Origin: an uncultured Christensenella sp.
GTDB taxonomy: Bacteria > Bacillota > Clostridia > Christensenellales > UBA1750
Length of the DNA stretch: 14,644 bases
NCBI GenBank assembly: GCA_905193155.1
Contig: CAJJNQ010000054.1
Coordinates: 1 to 14,644, forward strand
Reading direction: 5' to 3'
The notes under the pieces were generated by a model, which worked only from the letters and a program-made list of their open reading frames with translations, ran no database searches and was not told the DNA's origin. Positions 6,412-13,376 of this stretch are shown here, piece after piece (positions within the stretch are counted from its first letter, which is position 1; every line of letters starts with the position of its first letter). A program made the translations under genes and the position numbers.

Positions 6412-7866
6412 TTACTGCATCGGGGGGATGTCGCCCTGTTCGGTGCGGGCGGCGTTGAGGAGCTGGTGGCGCAGGGCGTACAGCTCGTAGGAAAGGTCCA
6501 CCTTGTAGACATGGGGGTTCAGGCGGCGGCGGTACTGCTCCCAAAGGGTGGAGATTTCGTTTTTGCAGTAGGACTGAATCTCCGAAAGCTTCGGGCAGGT
6601 ATAGACGCACTCGCCGTCAACGAACACCGGCACGAGCAGGTCGCGCAGGGTGTAATCGGTATAGGTCTGCCGCTTCCAGGTGTCCACGGGGTGGAAGATG
6701 GTCAGGGGCTTGGCGGTATCGATGGTTTCGTGGTCGAGCATGATGATGTCGGCCATGGCCATGCCCTCGCGGTTGTAGATGCGCTGCACCTTTTTGTAGC
6801 CGGGGTTGGTGACCTTGGCGGGGTTTTCGGAGACCTTGATCTTGGGGACGATCTGCCCGTCGATGATCTCGGCGCTCATCTTGTAAACGCCGCCCAGCGC
6901 GGGGCAGCCGTCGGAGGTGATCATCCTGGTGCCCACGCCCCAGCTGTCGATGCACGCACCCTGCTGCTTGAGGTCCCAGATGACGTTTTCATCCAGATCG
7001 CCTGAGGCGCAGACCTTGGCGTTGGGGAAGCCGGCCTCGTCCATCATGCGGCGCGCCTGGCGGGAAAGGTAGGCCAGGTCGCCGCTGTCCAGGCGGATGC
7101 CCAGCGGCTCATGCCCCTTGGCGCGCAGCTCGTGGAACACGCGGATGGCGTTGGGCATGCCGGAATGCAGCGTGTCGTAGGTATCGACCAGCAGCAGGCA
7201 CGCATCCGGATAGGCCTGGGCATAGGCGCGGAAGGCGGTCAGCTCATCCGGGAAGGACATCACCCAGCTGTGGGCGTGGGTGCCCGCCACCGGCACGTCC
7301 CAGAGCTGCCCGGCCAGCACGTTGGAGGTGGAGCCGCAGCCCGCGATCAGCGCGGCGCGCGCGCCGTAAAGCCCCGCGTCCGGTCCCTGCGCGCGGCGCA
7401 GGCCGAACTCCATCACCAGATCCCCCGCCGCGGCCTGGCATACGCGCGCGGCCTTGGTGGCGATCAGCGTCTGGTGGTTGACGATGTTGAGCATCGCCGT
7501 TTCGATCAGCTGCGCCTCAAAGAGCGGCGCCTTGATGCGGATCAGCGGCTCGTAGGGGAAGACCACGGTGCCCTCCGGCACGGCATAAAGCTCGCCCGTG
7601 AAGCGGAAATCCTTGAGGTAATCGAAGAACCGCTCGTCAAAGAGGTGAAGAGAGCGGAGGTAGTCGATATCCTCCGGGTCGAAATGCAGGTTTTTGATGT
7701 AATCGACCACCTGCTCCAAGCCCGCCGCGACGGCAAACGCGCTGCCGCCGGGGTTCTGGCGGTAGAACAGATCGAACACCGCGATCCGGTCGGTGATGCC
7801 GGCGTTGATATAGCCGTTCATCATGGTCATCTGGTATAAATCCGTGAGCATCGTCAGGTTTCTCAT
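6412..7866 (-). CDS. pncB: Nicotinate phosphoribosyltransferase
   Basis: The 484-aa cytoplasmic enzyme joins nicotinate to PRPP, with ATP hydrolysis, to give nicotinate mononucleotide, the entry step of the Preiss-Handler route of NAD salvage. Family marks are the opening LTDLYQMTMMNGY (residues 8-20), FRFTGEL (87-93), GTHAHSWVMSF (195-205, containing the histidine that is phosphorylated in the family), GIRLDSGDL (256-264, PRPP/phosphate-binding loop) and GVGTR (310-314). Length matches the bacterial family of roughly 480-490 residues. The start has GGGGAG a few bases upstream. It lies 30 bases downstream of lgt with no terminator or promoter between, so the two are cotranscribed. No nicotinamidase or NadD/NadE gene is in the window. 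Identification is secure. Confidence 0.95.
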   Translation of the reverse strand: MRNLTMLTDLYQMTMMNGYINAGITDRIAVFDLFYRQNPGGSAFAVAAGLEQVVDYIKNLHFDPEDIDYLRSLHLFDERFFDYLKDFRFTGELYAVPEGTVVFPYEPLIRIKAPLFEAQLIETAMLNIVNHQTLIATKAARVCQAAAGDLVMEFGLRRAQGPDAGLYGARAALIAGCGSTSNVLAGQLWDVPVAGTHAHSWVMSFPDELTAFRAYAQAYPDACLLLVDTYDTLHSGMPNAIRVFHELRAKGHEPLGIRLDSGDLAYLSRQARRMMDEAGFPNAKVCASGDLDENVIWDLKQQGACIDSWGVGTRMITSDGCPALGGVYKMSAEIIDGQIVPKIKVSENPAKVTNPGYKKVQRIYNREGMAMADIIMLDHETIDTAKPLTIFHPVDTWKRQTYTDYTLRDLLVPVFVDGECVYTCPKLSEIQSYCKNEISTLWEQYRRRLNPHVYKVDLSYELYALRHQLLNAARTEQGDIPPMQ

Positions 7867-7896
7867 GAGCGCTCCCCTTATTTCCTCTTGCGATTT

Positions 7897-8931
7897 TTAT
7901 TTGTTTTCTTCCGCCTCTTCGCCGTCTTTGTCCTCCTCGGCGGATTCGGGTTCTTCCGGCTGAGCAGATTCCCCGGCAGATTCGGGCTGCTCGGATGCGG
8001 AGACTTCGGCTTCCGGCGCGGGGGCGGATTCGTCCGCGGACTCCGCTTCGGCTGCGCCGTCTTCGCTGACCAGCTGCAGGCTGGGGTCGAGCGGAGCGGT
8101 TTCGTCCTCGGCGGTCTGCTTCTTATGGCGCTTGACGGCGCGGACGATGAGCACCGTGCCGAAGGCGATGACCATGATGATGGACAGCACCTGGGAAACG
8201 CGCAGGCCGTTGGGGAAGAAGATCAGGTTGCCGATCGGGATGCCGCCCTTGAAGATCCAAAGGCTGTCCGTGCGCAGACCCTCCACATAGGCGCGCTCGA
8301 TGCCGTAGAGCACCCAGTACCACAAAAAGAGGTTGCCCGCCGGGGCGTTCTTGGCCTTGCGGCGGTAGATCAGCAGGAAGATGAAGATCAGGAAGCACGC
8401 GGCCGATTCATAGAAGAAGGTCGCCATGTGCCACTCGCCCAGGCGCTCGATGTACACGGCGTAGGGGAAGAACTGAAGGTCGGGGTTGGTGACCAGCTCG
8501 CCGAAGGCCTCCTGGTTGAAGAAGTTGCCCCAGCGGCCGATGGCCTGCCCCAGCACCAGACCCGGCGCGACGAGATCCGCCAGCGTCCAGAAGGAGATCT
8601 TTTTCCACTTCGAGAAGATCAGCGTGGCGACGATGCCGCCGAGGATCGAGCCGTAGATGGCGATGCCGCCCTCCCAGATGAACAGCGCGTGGATGGGATT
8701 GGCGGCGTATTGATCCCACTCGAAAATCACATAGTAAAGGCGGGCGAAGACGATGGCCGTGGGCACGGTCAGCAGGGCGTAATCGAGCATACAATCGGCG
8801 TCCAGCCCCTTGCGCTTGGCCTCGCGGTAGACCATGACGACCGCAAGCACCACAGACAGGGAGATCAGAATGCCATACCAATAAATGTCGTGACCGAAAA
8901 CGGTGAACGCGACGGGATTAGGGCAGGACAT
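7897..8931 (-). CDS. lgt: Prolipoprotein diacylglyceryl transferase
   Basis: Lgt moves a diacylglyceryl group from phosphatidylglycerol to the lipobox cysteine of prolipoproteins in the cytoplasmic membrane; the two lipoproteins encoded at 9121-9699 and 9876-10928 would be substrates. The 344-aa protein shows about seven membrane segments, WEGGIAIYGSILGG (86-99), the signature GRWGNFFNQEAFG (132-144) and GIERAYVEGLR (210-220) with the conserved Glu and Arg. The last 70 or so residues (about 273-344) form a highly acidic Glu/Ala/Ser/Pro tail not found in typical Lgt, which ends soon after the last helix. The start has AGGAGG eight bases upstream and a near-consensus promoter beyond it. First gene of the lgt-pncB operon. 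Confidence 0.97.
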   Translation of the reverse strand: MSCPNPVAFTVFGHDIYWYGILISLSVVLAVVMVYREAKRKGLDADCMLDYALLTVPTAIVFARLYYVIFEWDQYAANPIHALFIWEGGIAIYGSILGGIVATLIFSKWKKISFWTLADLVAPGLVLGQAIGRWGNFFNQEAFGELVTNPDLQFFPYAVYIERLGEWHMATFFYESAACFLIFIFLLIYRRKAKNAPAGNLFLWYWVLYGIERAYVEGLRTDSLWIFKGGIPIGNLIFFPNGLRVSQVLSIIMVIAFGTVLIVRAVKRHKKQTAEDETAPLDPSLQLVSEDGAAEAESADESAPAPEAEVSASEQPESAGESAQPEEPESAEEDKDGEEAEENK

Positions 8932-8963
8932 ATCGGGTTCCTCCTGAAATAGAATCCTCTCTG

Positions 8964-8981
8964 CCGCGGAAAAAACCGCGG
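8964..8981 (-). other. Small hairpin in the lgt leader
   Basis: CCGCGG (8964-8969) pairs with CCGCGG (8976-8981) around a six-base loop that is all U in the transcript. It sits between the predicted transcript start (about 8990) and the lgt ribosome binding site. A role in mRNA stability is possible but unproven. Confidence 0.5.
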
Positions 8982-8996
8982 TTCGGGGTTGAAACC

Positions 8997-9025
8997 ATTA
9001 TAAGGCAGCGCCCGAAGAACGTCAA
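8997..9025 (-). promoter_or_regulatory. Promoter of lgt-pncB
   Basis: On the minus strand: TTGACG (9020-9025), 17-base spacer, perfect TATAAT (8997-9002). The predicted start is near 8990, about 60 bases before the lgt ATG. Confidence 0.85.
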
Positions 9026-9070
9026 TCGAACGGGGAAGGATAAATGAGTTTCTCGCGGGAAAAGACGAGA

Positions 9071-9101
9071 GAGCGCGGGGGGCCGGAGGCTCCCCGCGCT
9101 C
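9071..9101 (-). terminator. Probable terminator of the YhcN-like gene
   Basis: GAGCGCGGGG (9071-9080) pairs with CCCCGCGCTC (9092-9101), with GGCC/GGCT pairing inside. The minus-strand tail is only moderately T-rich (TCTCGTCTTTT). It lies about 20 bases after the stop codon and just upstream of the lgt promoter, so it would insulate the two units. Confidence 0.65.
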
Positions 9102-9120
9102 AAAAGGGGGTAAAAAACGG

Positions 9121-9699
9121 TCAGGATGCGGCGGGGGATTCGGAACCCGCGGGAGAGATCTTGCCGAAGAGCTCGTCGAACTTTTTGATCTGCTCGGCGG
9201 TCATGGCCTTGCCGGCGGTTTCGGCGGCAAGGGTGCGGATCTCGGTGCACAGCGTCGGGTCGGCCGTGACGGCAACCTCGGTGATTCCCGCGTCCTTGGC
9301 GGTGATCTTCTCGCGCACCATTTCCTCGATGCGGTCGGTCAGCGTGCCCTGATACTGCGCGTCAAACGTCACGCCCGCAATCGCCTTGCTGCCGTGCGTG
9401 ACCACGTCGCAGGTATCGATCTCGCTGAGCTTTTCCACCTCGGTTTTCAGCGCGTCGTAGTCGATGGCGGAGCCGGGCTCGGCAGAGCTTTCCGGAGATG
9501 CGGGGCTTTCCGGCGTCGCATCCGGCGCTTCCGGCGAGGGCAGGATGCTATCGGTCGGCGCGGGGGCGGGCGTTGCGGTCATCGCGGTGGGCGCGGGAGA
9601 GGGCGTCGCGGTCTGGCCGTTGCAGGCACAGGCGGAAAGCGCCGCCAGCAGCACGGCCGTCAGGGTCGGAAACAACATCGTTTTGAACAGTCTTTTCAA
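9121..9699 (-). CDS. YhcN/YlaJ-type sporulation lipoprotein
   Basis: The 192-aa product begins with a lipoprotein signal: basic KR, hydrophobic stretch, and the lipobox LSAC (residues 21-24). A long Pro/Thr/Ser/Glu linker (about 28-77) leads to a C-terminal domain resembling YhcN/YlaJ (about 78-192): a CDVVTHGSKAIAGV strand, a helix pattern with DRIEEMVREKI, and VTADPTLCTEI close to the family's V-DP motif. Family members are spore or forespore membrane lipoproteins linked to germination. The start is taken as TTG at 9699 because AGGAGG lies eight bases upstream; the ATG at 9678 is too far from it and would cut the signal peptide. It is divergent from the lipoprotein gene at 9876. No sigma-A promoter is evident, which would fit a sporulation sigma factor. 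Family call is fairly confident, role inferred. Confidence 0.75.
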   Translation of the reverse strand: MKRLFKTMLFPTLTAVLLAALSACACNGQTATPSPAPTAMTATPAPAPTDSILPSPEAPDATPESPASPESSAEPGSAIDYDALKTEVEKLSEIDTCDVVTHGSKAIAGVTFDAQYQGTLTDRIEEMVREKITAKDAGITEVAVTADPTLCTEIRTLAAETAGKAMTAEQIKKFDELFGKISPAGSESPAAS

Positions 9700-9796
9700 A
9701 GGTTTTCGCCTCCTTCGGGCTTTATTGTGCGCCGCCGTGCGCGGGGACATACCCGGAAACGGAAAACTTTTTCTCCGCTGTGCATTTGCCCCGGCG

Positions 9797-9825
9797 TTGC
9801 AAAAAGAAGGGGCATCCTGTATAAT
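9797..9825 (+). promoter_or_regulatory. Promoter of the 9876 lipoprotein gene
   Basis: TTGCAA (9797-9802), 17-base spacer, perfect TATAAT (9820-9825). The predicted start is near 9832, giving a leader of about 44 bases. Confidence 0.85.
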
Positions 9826-9875
9826 AAAGAAGTTAAAATAGGAATCATCCGCAAAGCCAAAGGACGGTTTGAAAA

Positions 9876-10928
9876 ATGAGAAAAGACGAAGTTCGGAATA
9901 AAAAGAACATTTCCCACGGTCTGCTGCGCGCGCTGGCGCTGACGGCCGCGCTGGCGCTGATGCTGATGGCGCTGGCGGGCTGCAAAGCGGAGGAGACGAC
10001 GCTGCAGAACCTGCTGCCGCGCGAGAGCGTGACGGAGGCTGCGGTCAGCTTCTTAAACGAGGGACTGGGGGACAACATCCCGCAGCTGCAATACGCCGCC
10101 GGGAGCGAGGAGTTTGCGCAGCTTTGCGATCTGCTCTACGGCGCGCAGCCCGTGCAGGTGGAGATCCAGACCAATTATTCGCCGGAGCTGAACGCTTCGC
10201 AGGAGATCTATCTGACGACGGCGGCAGGCACGATGACGGTGTATTATGACGATTATCAGAACCTGATCAACGTTCCCATCAACCGCAAGGTGGACGGGCA
10301 GAGCGTGCGGGTATACATGAGCTTTCAGTCGGCAGATCTTCCGGCGATGATGCAGACCTTGCAGGCTGCGCTGCCCGAGCCGGAGCCGACGGTCGATCCC
10401 GCCGCGGAGCAGAACCCGGGCTTCCCGCCGGACGATAGCGCGCTGCGCGCCCAGCTGGACATGAGCGCGGTGCTTGCCGCCGGCACGCCGATCGGCTTTG
10501 AACAGGCTTCCTGCCTGCGCGAGAGCGACGGCGCCGTCTACTATGTCTACAATTCCGATGAAAAGACCGAGCTGCCGCAGGACAAGGTGCTCGTCGCCGC
10601 GATTCCCCAAAGCACCGAGACCCGCCAGGCGGCCGTCGCCTCGATCGAGGAGAACGACGCCTGCATCCGCGTGACGGTGGCGCTGAGCGACCTTGCCGAA
10701 GGAGAAGCGCCCGTGCCCGCCGCCGTGCTGTGCGACCGCGCAGATTTCGACAAAAACAAGCCCGTCTGCTTCGTGGACGAGAGCGGCAACCTGCTCTATG
10801 CGCAGGAGCTTACGCTGCCGGTGGTCTCGGAGAACACGGCGGACGCGCCGGAAGCGACGCAGCAGCCCGAGCTGCCCTCCGACGCGGCGGGCGGCGAAGT
10901 GGGGGACGGCGAACCGCTCCAGCCGTAA
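9876..10928 (+). CDS. Uncharacterised secreted lipoprotein
   Basis: The 350-aa protein has a clear lipoprotein signal peptide: basic N-terminus, hydrophobic core (residues 17-32) and lipobox LAGC (33-36), so it should be anchored on the outer face of the membrane after Lgt action. Residues about 45-185 form one globular region (helix then strands such as VQVEI, EIYLTT, GTMTVYYDDYQ, SVRVYMSF). An acidic Pro-rich spacer (about 189-215) leads to a second region (about 220-330) with repeated strand patterns (GAVYYVYNS, DKVLVAAIP, ACIRVTVALS, PVCFVDESG). The C-terminus is again acidic and disordered. I do not recognise a family; a GerM-like or PepSY-like fold is possible but unsupported. The start has AAAGGA 11 bases upstream. 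It is followed by a small gene in the same transcript. Confidence 0.75.
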   Translation: MRKDEVRNKKNISHGLLRALALTAALALMLMALAGCKAEETTLQNLLPRESVTEAAVSFLNEGLGDNIPQLQYAAGSEEFAQLCDLLYGAQPVQVEIQTNYSPELNASQEIYLTTAAGTMTVYYDDYQNLINVPINRKVDGQSVRVYMSFQSADLPAMMQTLQAALPEPEPTVDPAAEQNPGFPPDDSALRAQLDMSAVLAAGTPIGFEQASCLRESDGAVYYVYNSDEKTELPQDKVLVAAIPQSTETRQAAVASIEENDACIRVTVALSDLAEGEAPVPAAVLCDRADFDKNKPVCFVDESGNLLYAQELTLPVVSENTADAPEATQQPELPSDAAGGEVGDGEPLQP

Positions 10929-10988
10929 AGCAAAAAAGCTGCATAATCGCATCGCGCCGGGGCAGACTACCGGCGAGGTGATAACATC

Positions 10989-11120
10989 ATGCAGAACCAG
11001 AACAAAAACCACAAGGTCAGCTCTCAGAACAAGAACGGCCGGAACAAGGCCAAGAATCAGAAGAACCCGAATCAGGACGAGAACGTCAAAGACCCCGGGC
11101 AGGACTGCCGCGAGCATTGA
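10989..11120 (+). CDS. 43-aa Asn/Gln/Lys-rich small protein
   Basis: This small ORF has a good ribosome binding site (GAGGTG 10975-10980, eight bases before the ATG) and lies 60 bases after the lipoprotein stop without an intervening terminator. The product has 10 Asn, 7 Lys and 6 Gln among 43 residues, is hydrophilic throughout, has one Cys near the C-terminus and no membrane segment. Composition and size resemble minor small acid-soluble spore proteins, and a spore-type lipoprotein gene lies close by, but there is no recognisable SASP motif. That reading is inference; it could equally be an RNA-binding peptide. Codon use here (AAC, AAG, CAG) is typical of the genome, supporting real coding. 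Confidence 0.6.
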   Translation: MQNQNKNHKVSSQNKNGRNKAKNQKNPNQDENVKDPGQDCREH

Positions 11121-11266
11121 AGGGCGCAGCCCACGCAGGCGGCGATGCAGTGCATCACCCGGCGTGCGAGCCAAACCGACCCGCTCGGCTCATGGACGGG
11201 ACGGCCTTCCCCGGAAAACGGGGAGCGGCCCGTGCAGGACGCGGACGATCTGTGACGGGAAAATAG
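11121..11266 (+). other. Gene-free, structured 3' region
   Basis: No gene is seen between the small protein and the terminator. The sequence contains several possible hairpins: GGGC/GCCC just after the stop, GATG/CATC, GAGCC/GGCTC, and a two-tier stem GGCC 11203-11206 with GGCC 11227-11230 enclosing CCCCG 11209-11213 with CGGGG 11219-11223. In so GC-rich a genome some of these may be chance. Confidence 0.35.
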
Positions 11267-11313
11267 GACGCAAAAGACAGGCGGCAAGGAATTGCCGCCT
11301 GTCTTTTTGCGTC
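11267..11313 (+). terminator. Terminator of the lipoprotein/small protein unit
   Basis: A very long stem (11267-11287 with 11292-11313, loop GGAA) whose core AGACAGGCGGCAA/TTGCCGCCTGTCT is perfect, followed by TTTTT. A-tracts on the left arm would also give U residues on the other strand. The following stretch to 11417 is GC-rich and holds no feature I can name. Confidence 0.88.
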
Positions 11314-11417
11314 CGGGGGCGCGGCAGAGGGGTGCGGGCGCGAGTGGGGGCTGCACGGACTGCCGCGCAGAGGTGTTTTTTGCGCAGGAGGCGGGGGAGC
11401 GCTTCGGACGTTTTTTC

Positions 11418-11445
11418 TTGCGCGGGGGGATGGTTGTGTTATAAT
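11418..11445 (+). promoter_or_regulatory. Promoter of the HAD-IIA gene (extended -10)
   Basis: Perfect TATAAT (11440-11445) preceded by TGT, an extended -10, with a poor -35 (TTGCGC, 11418-11423, 16-base spacer). The predicted start near 11452 leaves about 32 bases before the chosen start codon. Confidence 0.7.
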
Positions 11446-11483
11446 GGAAACGGAAGAATGCGAAAATGGGGAGGATGCGGCGG

Positions 11484-12302
11484 ATGAGAAAGCCGGGCGA
11501 AAAGACGGCGGCGGAGATGCGCGCGGCGCTGAGCGGGATTCGGTGTTTTTTGCTGGACATGGACGGCACGTTCTATCTGGGCGACCGGATCATCGAAGGG
11601 TCGATGGAGTTTTTGCAAAAGGTCGAGCAGACCGGGCGCAGCTACCTGTTTTTGACCAACAATTCCTCGCGGTCGGTTCAGCACTACGTTGAAAAGCTCG
11701 GACGGCTGGGTCTGCACGTCGGGGAGGACAAGATCCTCACCTCCGGTCAGGCGGCCGCGCAGTATCTGAAACGCGAATATCCCGGCAAGCGCGTGTTTTT
11801 GCTGGGCAATCCGTCGCTGAGGGAAGAGATGGAGAAGCACGGCATTGCGCTGGAGGACGAACATCCCGACCTTGTGCTGGTGGGGTTTGACACGACGCTG
11901 GACTATGCGAAGATGACCCGCGTGTGCGACCTGGTGCGGGAAGGGCTGCCGTATATCGCGACGCATCCCGATTTCAACTGCCCCACCGAAAGCGGCTTTA
12001 TTCCCGACATCGGCGCGATCATGGCCTTTATCGAGGCCTCGACCGGGCGGAAGGCGGACGTGATCATCGGCAAGCCCTGCGGCGAGATCGTGCGCGCCGC
12101 GCAGGAGCGCACCGGCCTTGCGCCGGGGGAGATGGCGATGGTGGGCGACCGGCTCTACACCGACGTGCGCACGGGCGTGGATCACGGGCTGTGCTCGATC
12201 CTCGTGCTGTCGGGCGAGGGCACGGTGGAGGACATCGAAAAATACGGCGTCGAGCCGGATCTGATCTTCGGTAAGCTCGGAGACATGAACCCCTATCTGT
12301 AA
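11484..12302 (+). CDS. HAD-IIA family sugar-phosphate phosphatase (NagD-like)
   Basis: The 272-aa protein shows the complete HAD-IIA set: DMDGTFYLG (residues 25-33, Asp25 nucleophile, Asp27 acid/base), FLTNNSSRS (56-64), a C2-type cap between motifs II and III with LLGNPSLREEM and VLVGFDTTLDY, IGKPCGE (195-201, Lys197) and GDRLYTD (221-227, two metal-binding Asp). Members dephosphorylate small metabolites such as nucleoside monophosphates, glycerol phosphates or 4-nitrophenyl phosphate; the exact substrate cannot be read from sequence. The start at 11484 has GGGGAGG nine bases upstream; ATGs at 11466 and 11475 overlap or precede that site. It may be cotranscribed with the esterases 267 bases downstream, since no clear terminator or promoter lies between. 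Confidence 0.93.
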   Translation: MRKPGEKTAAEMRAALSGIRCFLLDMDGTFYLGDRIIEGSMEFLQKVEQTGRSYLFLTNNSSRSVQHYVEKLGRLGLHVGEDKILTSGQAAAQYLKREYPGKRVFLLGNPSLREEMEKHGIALEDEHPDLVLVGFDTTLDYAKMTRVCDLVREGLPYIATHPDFNCPTESGFIPDIGAIMAFIEASTGRKADVIIGKPCGEIVRAAQERTGLAPGEMAMVGDRLYTDVRTGVDHGLCSILVLSGEGTVEDIEKYGVEPDLIFGKLGDMNPYL

Positions 12303-12569
12303 GGGAAACGGGGGCGCGCGTCCCCCGGCTGCGCGCACGCCGCACCGCATCCGGACGCGCGCGATGGGGGCAGGCATACGCCGCACAGGATGAAGCCGGG
12401 CGGGTGCGCAAAACCCGGCCGTGCCCGTGCGGGGAAGAATCGGCCGGACGGCGCGTCCCGATAAAAGCGCGGCGCGCACGAAACCGGCGGACGCGCCCCC
12501 GCGCGCAGCGCGGGACGAAAGAAAAATAGAGAAAACCACTTGGGGCGCTTGCCCCGCAGGAGGAAAAAT
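12303..12569 (+). other. GC-rich intergenic stretch with hairpins before the esterase genes
   Basis: No gene with a ribosome binding site and no -10-like box is evident. Notable stems are CCCGCGC 12498-12504 with GCGCGGG 12508-12514 and, two bases before the AGGAGG site of the first esterase, GGGGC 12542-12546 with GCCCC 12551-12555 (loop GCTT). None has a T-tract, so they are not terminators. The last hairpin could influence access to the ribosome binding site. Confidence 0.5.
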
Positions 12570-13361
12570 ATGGAGACCATCAAGCTTTGGAAGAAGACGC
12601 CGATGTTTGACGAGAGCATCGGCCAGCCGGAGCCCACGCTCACGCCGTATCTGCTTGCGGACGGCAAGATGCACGGCGCGGTGATCGTCTGCCCCGGCGG
12701 CGGCTATGTCATGAAGGCGGATCACGAGGGCGCGCCGATCGCGCAGCGGATGAACGAATTGGGCTTTCACGCCTTTGTGCTGGACTATCGCGTGGCGCCC
12801 TACCGCCACCCCGTGCCGCTGATGGACGCGCAGCGCGCCATCCGCTACGTTCGCCACTTTGCGGACAGGTTCGGCATTTACAAGGACAAGATCGCCATTC
12901 TCGGCTTTTCAGCGGGCGGGCATCTGGTCTGCACGGCGGCGACGCTGTGGGACGAGGGCGACCCCGCTGCGGAGGATCCCATCGACCGCGAGAGCAGCCG
13001 CCCCGATCTGTTCGTGCCCTGCTATGCGGTGGCCTCGGTCGATCAATACTGGCACGAGGGCTCGGCGTACAGCCTGATGGGCGAGAAGTTTGAACGCCGC
13101 CAGATGCGCGCCCTGACCGCCGAGTTCAACGTGACGGAAAAGACCCCGCCCTGCTTTTTGTGGCACACGGCGGAGGACGGCGCGGTGCCGGTGGAGAACA
13201 GCCTGCGCCTGGCCAAGGCGCTGATCGCGCACAACGTGCCCGTCTCGCTGCACATCTTCCCCTTCGGCCCGCACGGCGTGGGGCTGGGCAGAGAGGATTC
13301 CCCGCTGGCGGAGGATTGGCCGCAGCTGCTGGCCGATTTCCTGCGCACGATGGGCTTTTAA
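12570..13361 (+). CDS. Alpha/beta-hydrolase esterase (acetyl-xylan/feruloyl esterase-like), copy 1
   Basis: The 263-aa protein fits the alpha/beta-hydrolase group often annotated as acetyl esterase or endo-1,4-beta-xylanase B-like (COG0657 type). Visible features: CPGGGYV (residues 41-47, oxyanion-hole loop after a strand), LDYRVAPY (71-78), nucleophile elbow GFSAGG (112-117, Ser114), an acid candidate Asp203 in WHTAEDG, and the catalytic His235 in PFGPHG. No signal peptide, so it acts inside the cell, presumably on acyl groups of imported oligosaccharides (inference). AGGAGG lies six bases before the ATG. The next gene, 15 bases on, is a clear paralogue. Shorter than most hormone-sensitive-lipase-type esterases (about 300) because the N-terminal cap is small. 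Confidence 0.88.
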   Translation: METIKLWKKTPMFDESIGQPEPTLTPYLLADGKMHGAVIVCPGGGYVMKADHEGAPIAQRMNELGFHAFVLDYRVAPYRHPVPLMDAQRAIRYVRHFADRFGIYKDKIAILGFSAGGHLVCTAATLWDEGDPAAEDPIDRESSRPDLFVPCYAVASVDQYWHEGSAYSLMGEKFERRQMRALTAEFNVTEKTPPCFLWHTAEDGAVPVENSLRLAKALIAHNVPVSLHIFPFGPHGVGLGREDSPLAEDWPQLLADFLRTMGF

Positions 13362-13376
13362 GGAGGGCGAGGAAAG

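Noticed and set aside
9678..9750. ATG starts at 9678 or 9750 for the YhcN-like gene
   Set aside because: The ATG at 9750 lies upstream of the AGGAGG site and adds an Arg-rich non-signal segment; the ATG at 9678 is about 29 bases from that site and truncates the signal peptide. TTG at 9699 fits best.
12498..12514. CCCGCGC/GCGCGGG stem as a terminator for the HAD-IIA gene
   Set aside because: No T-tract follows on the plus strand and it is about 195 bases after the stop codon.
11439..12857. A 472-codon minus-strand open frame opposite the HAD-IIA gene
   Set aside because: Shadow of the HAD-IIA gene and intergenic region; no ribosome binding site or family motif.
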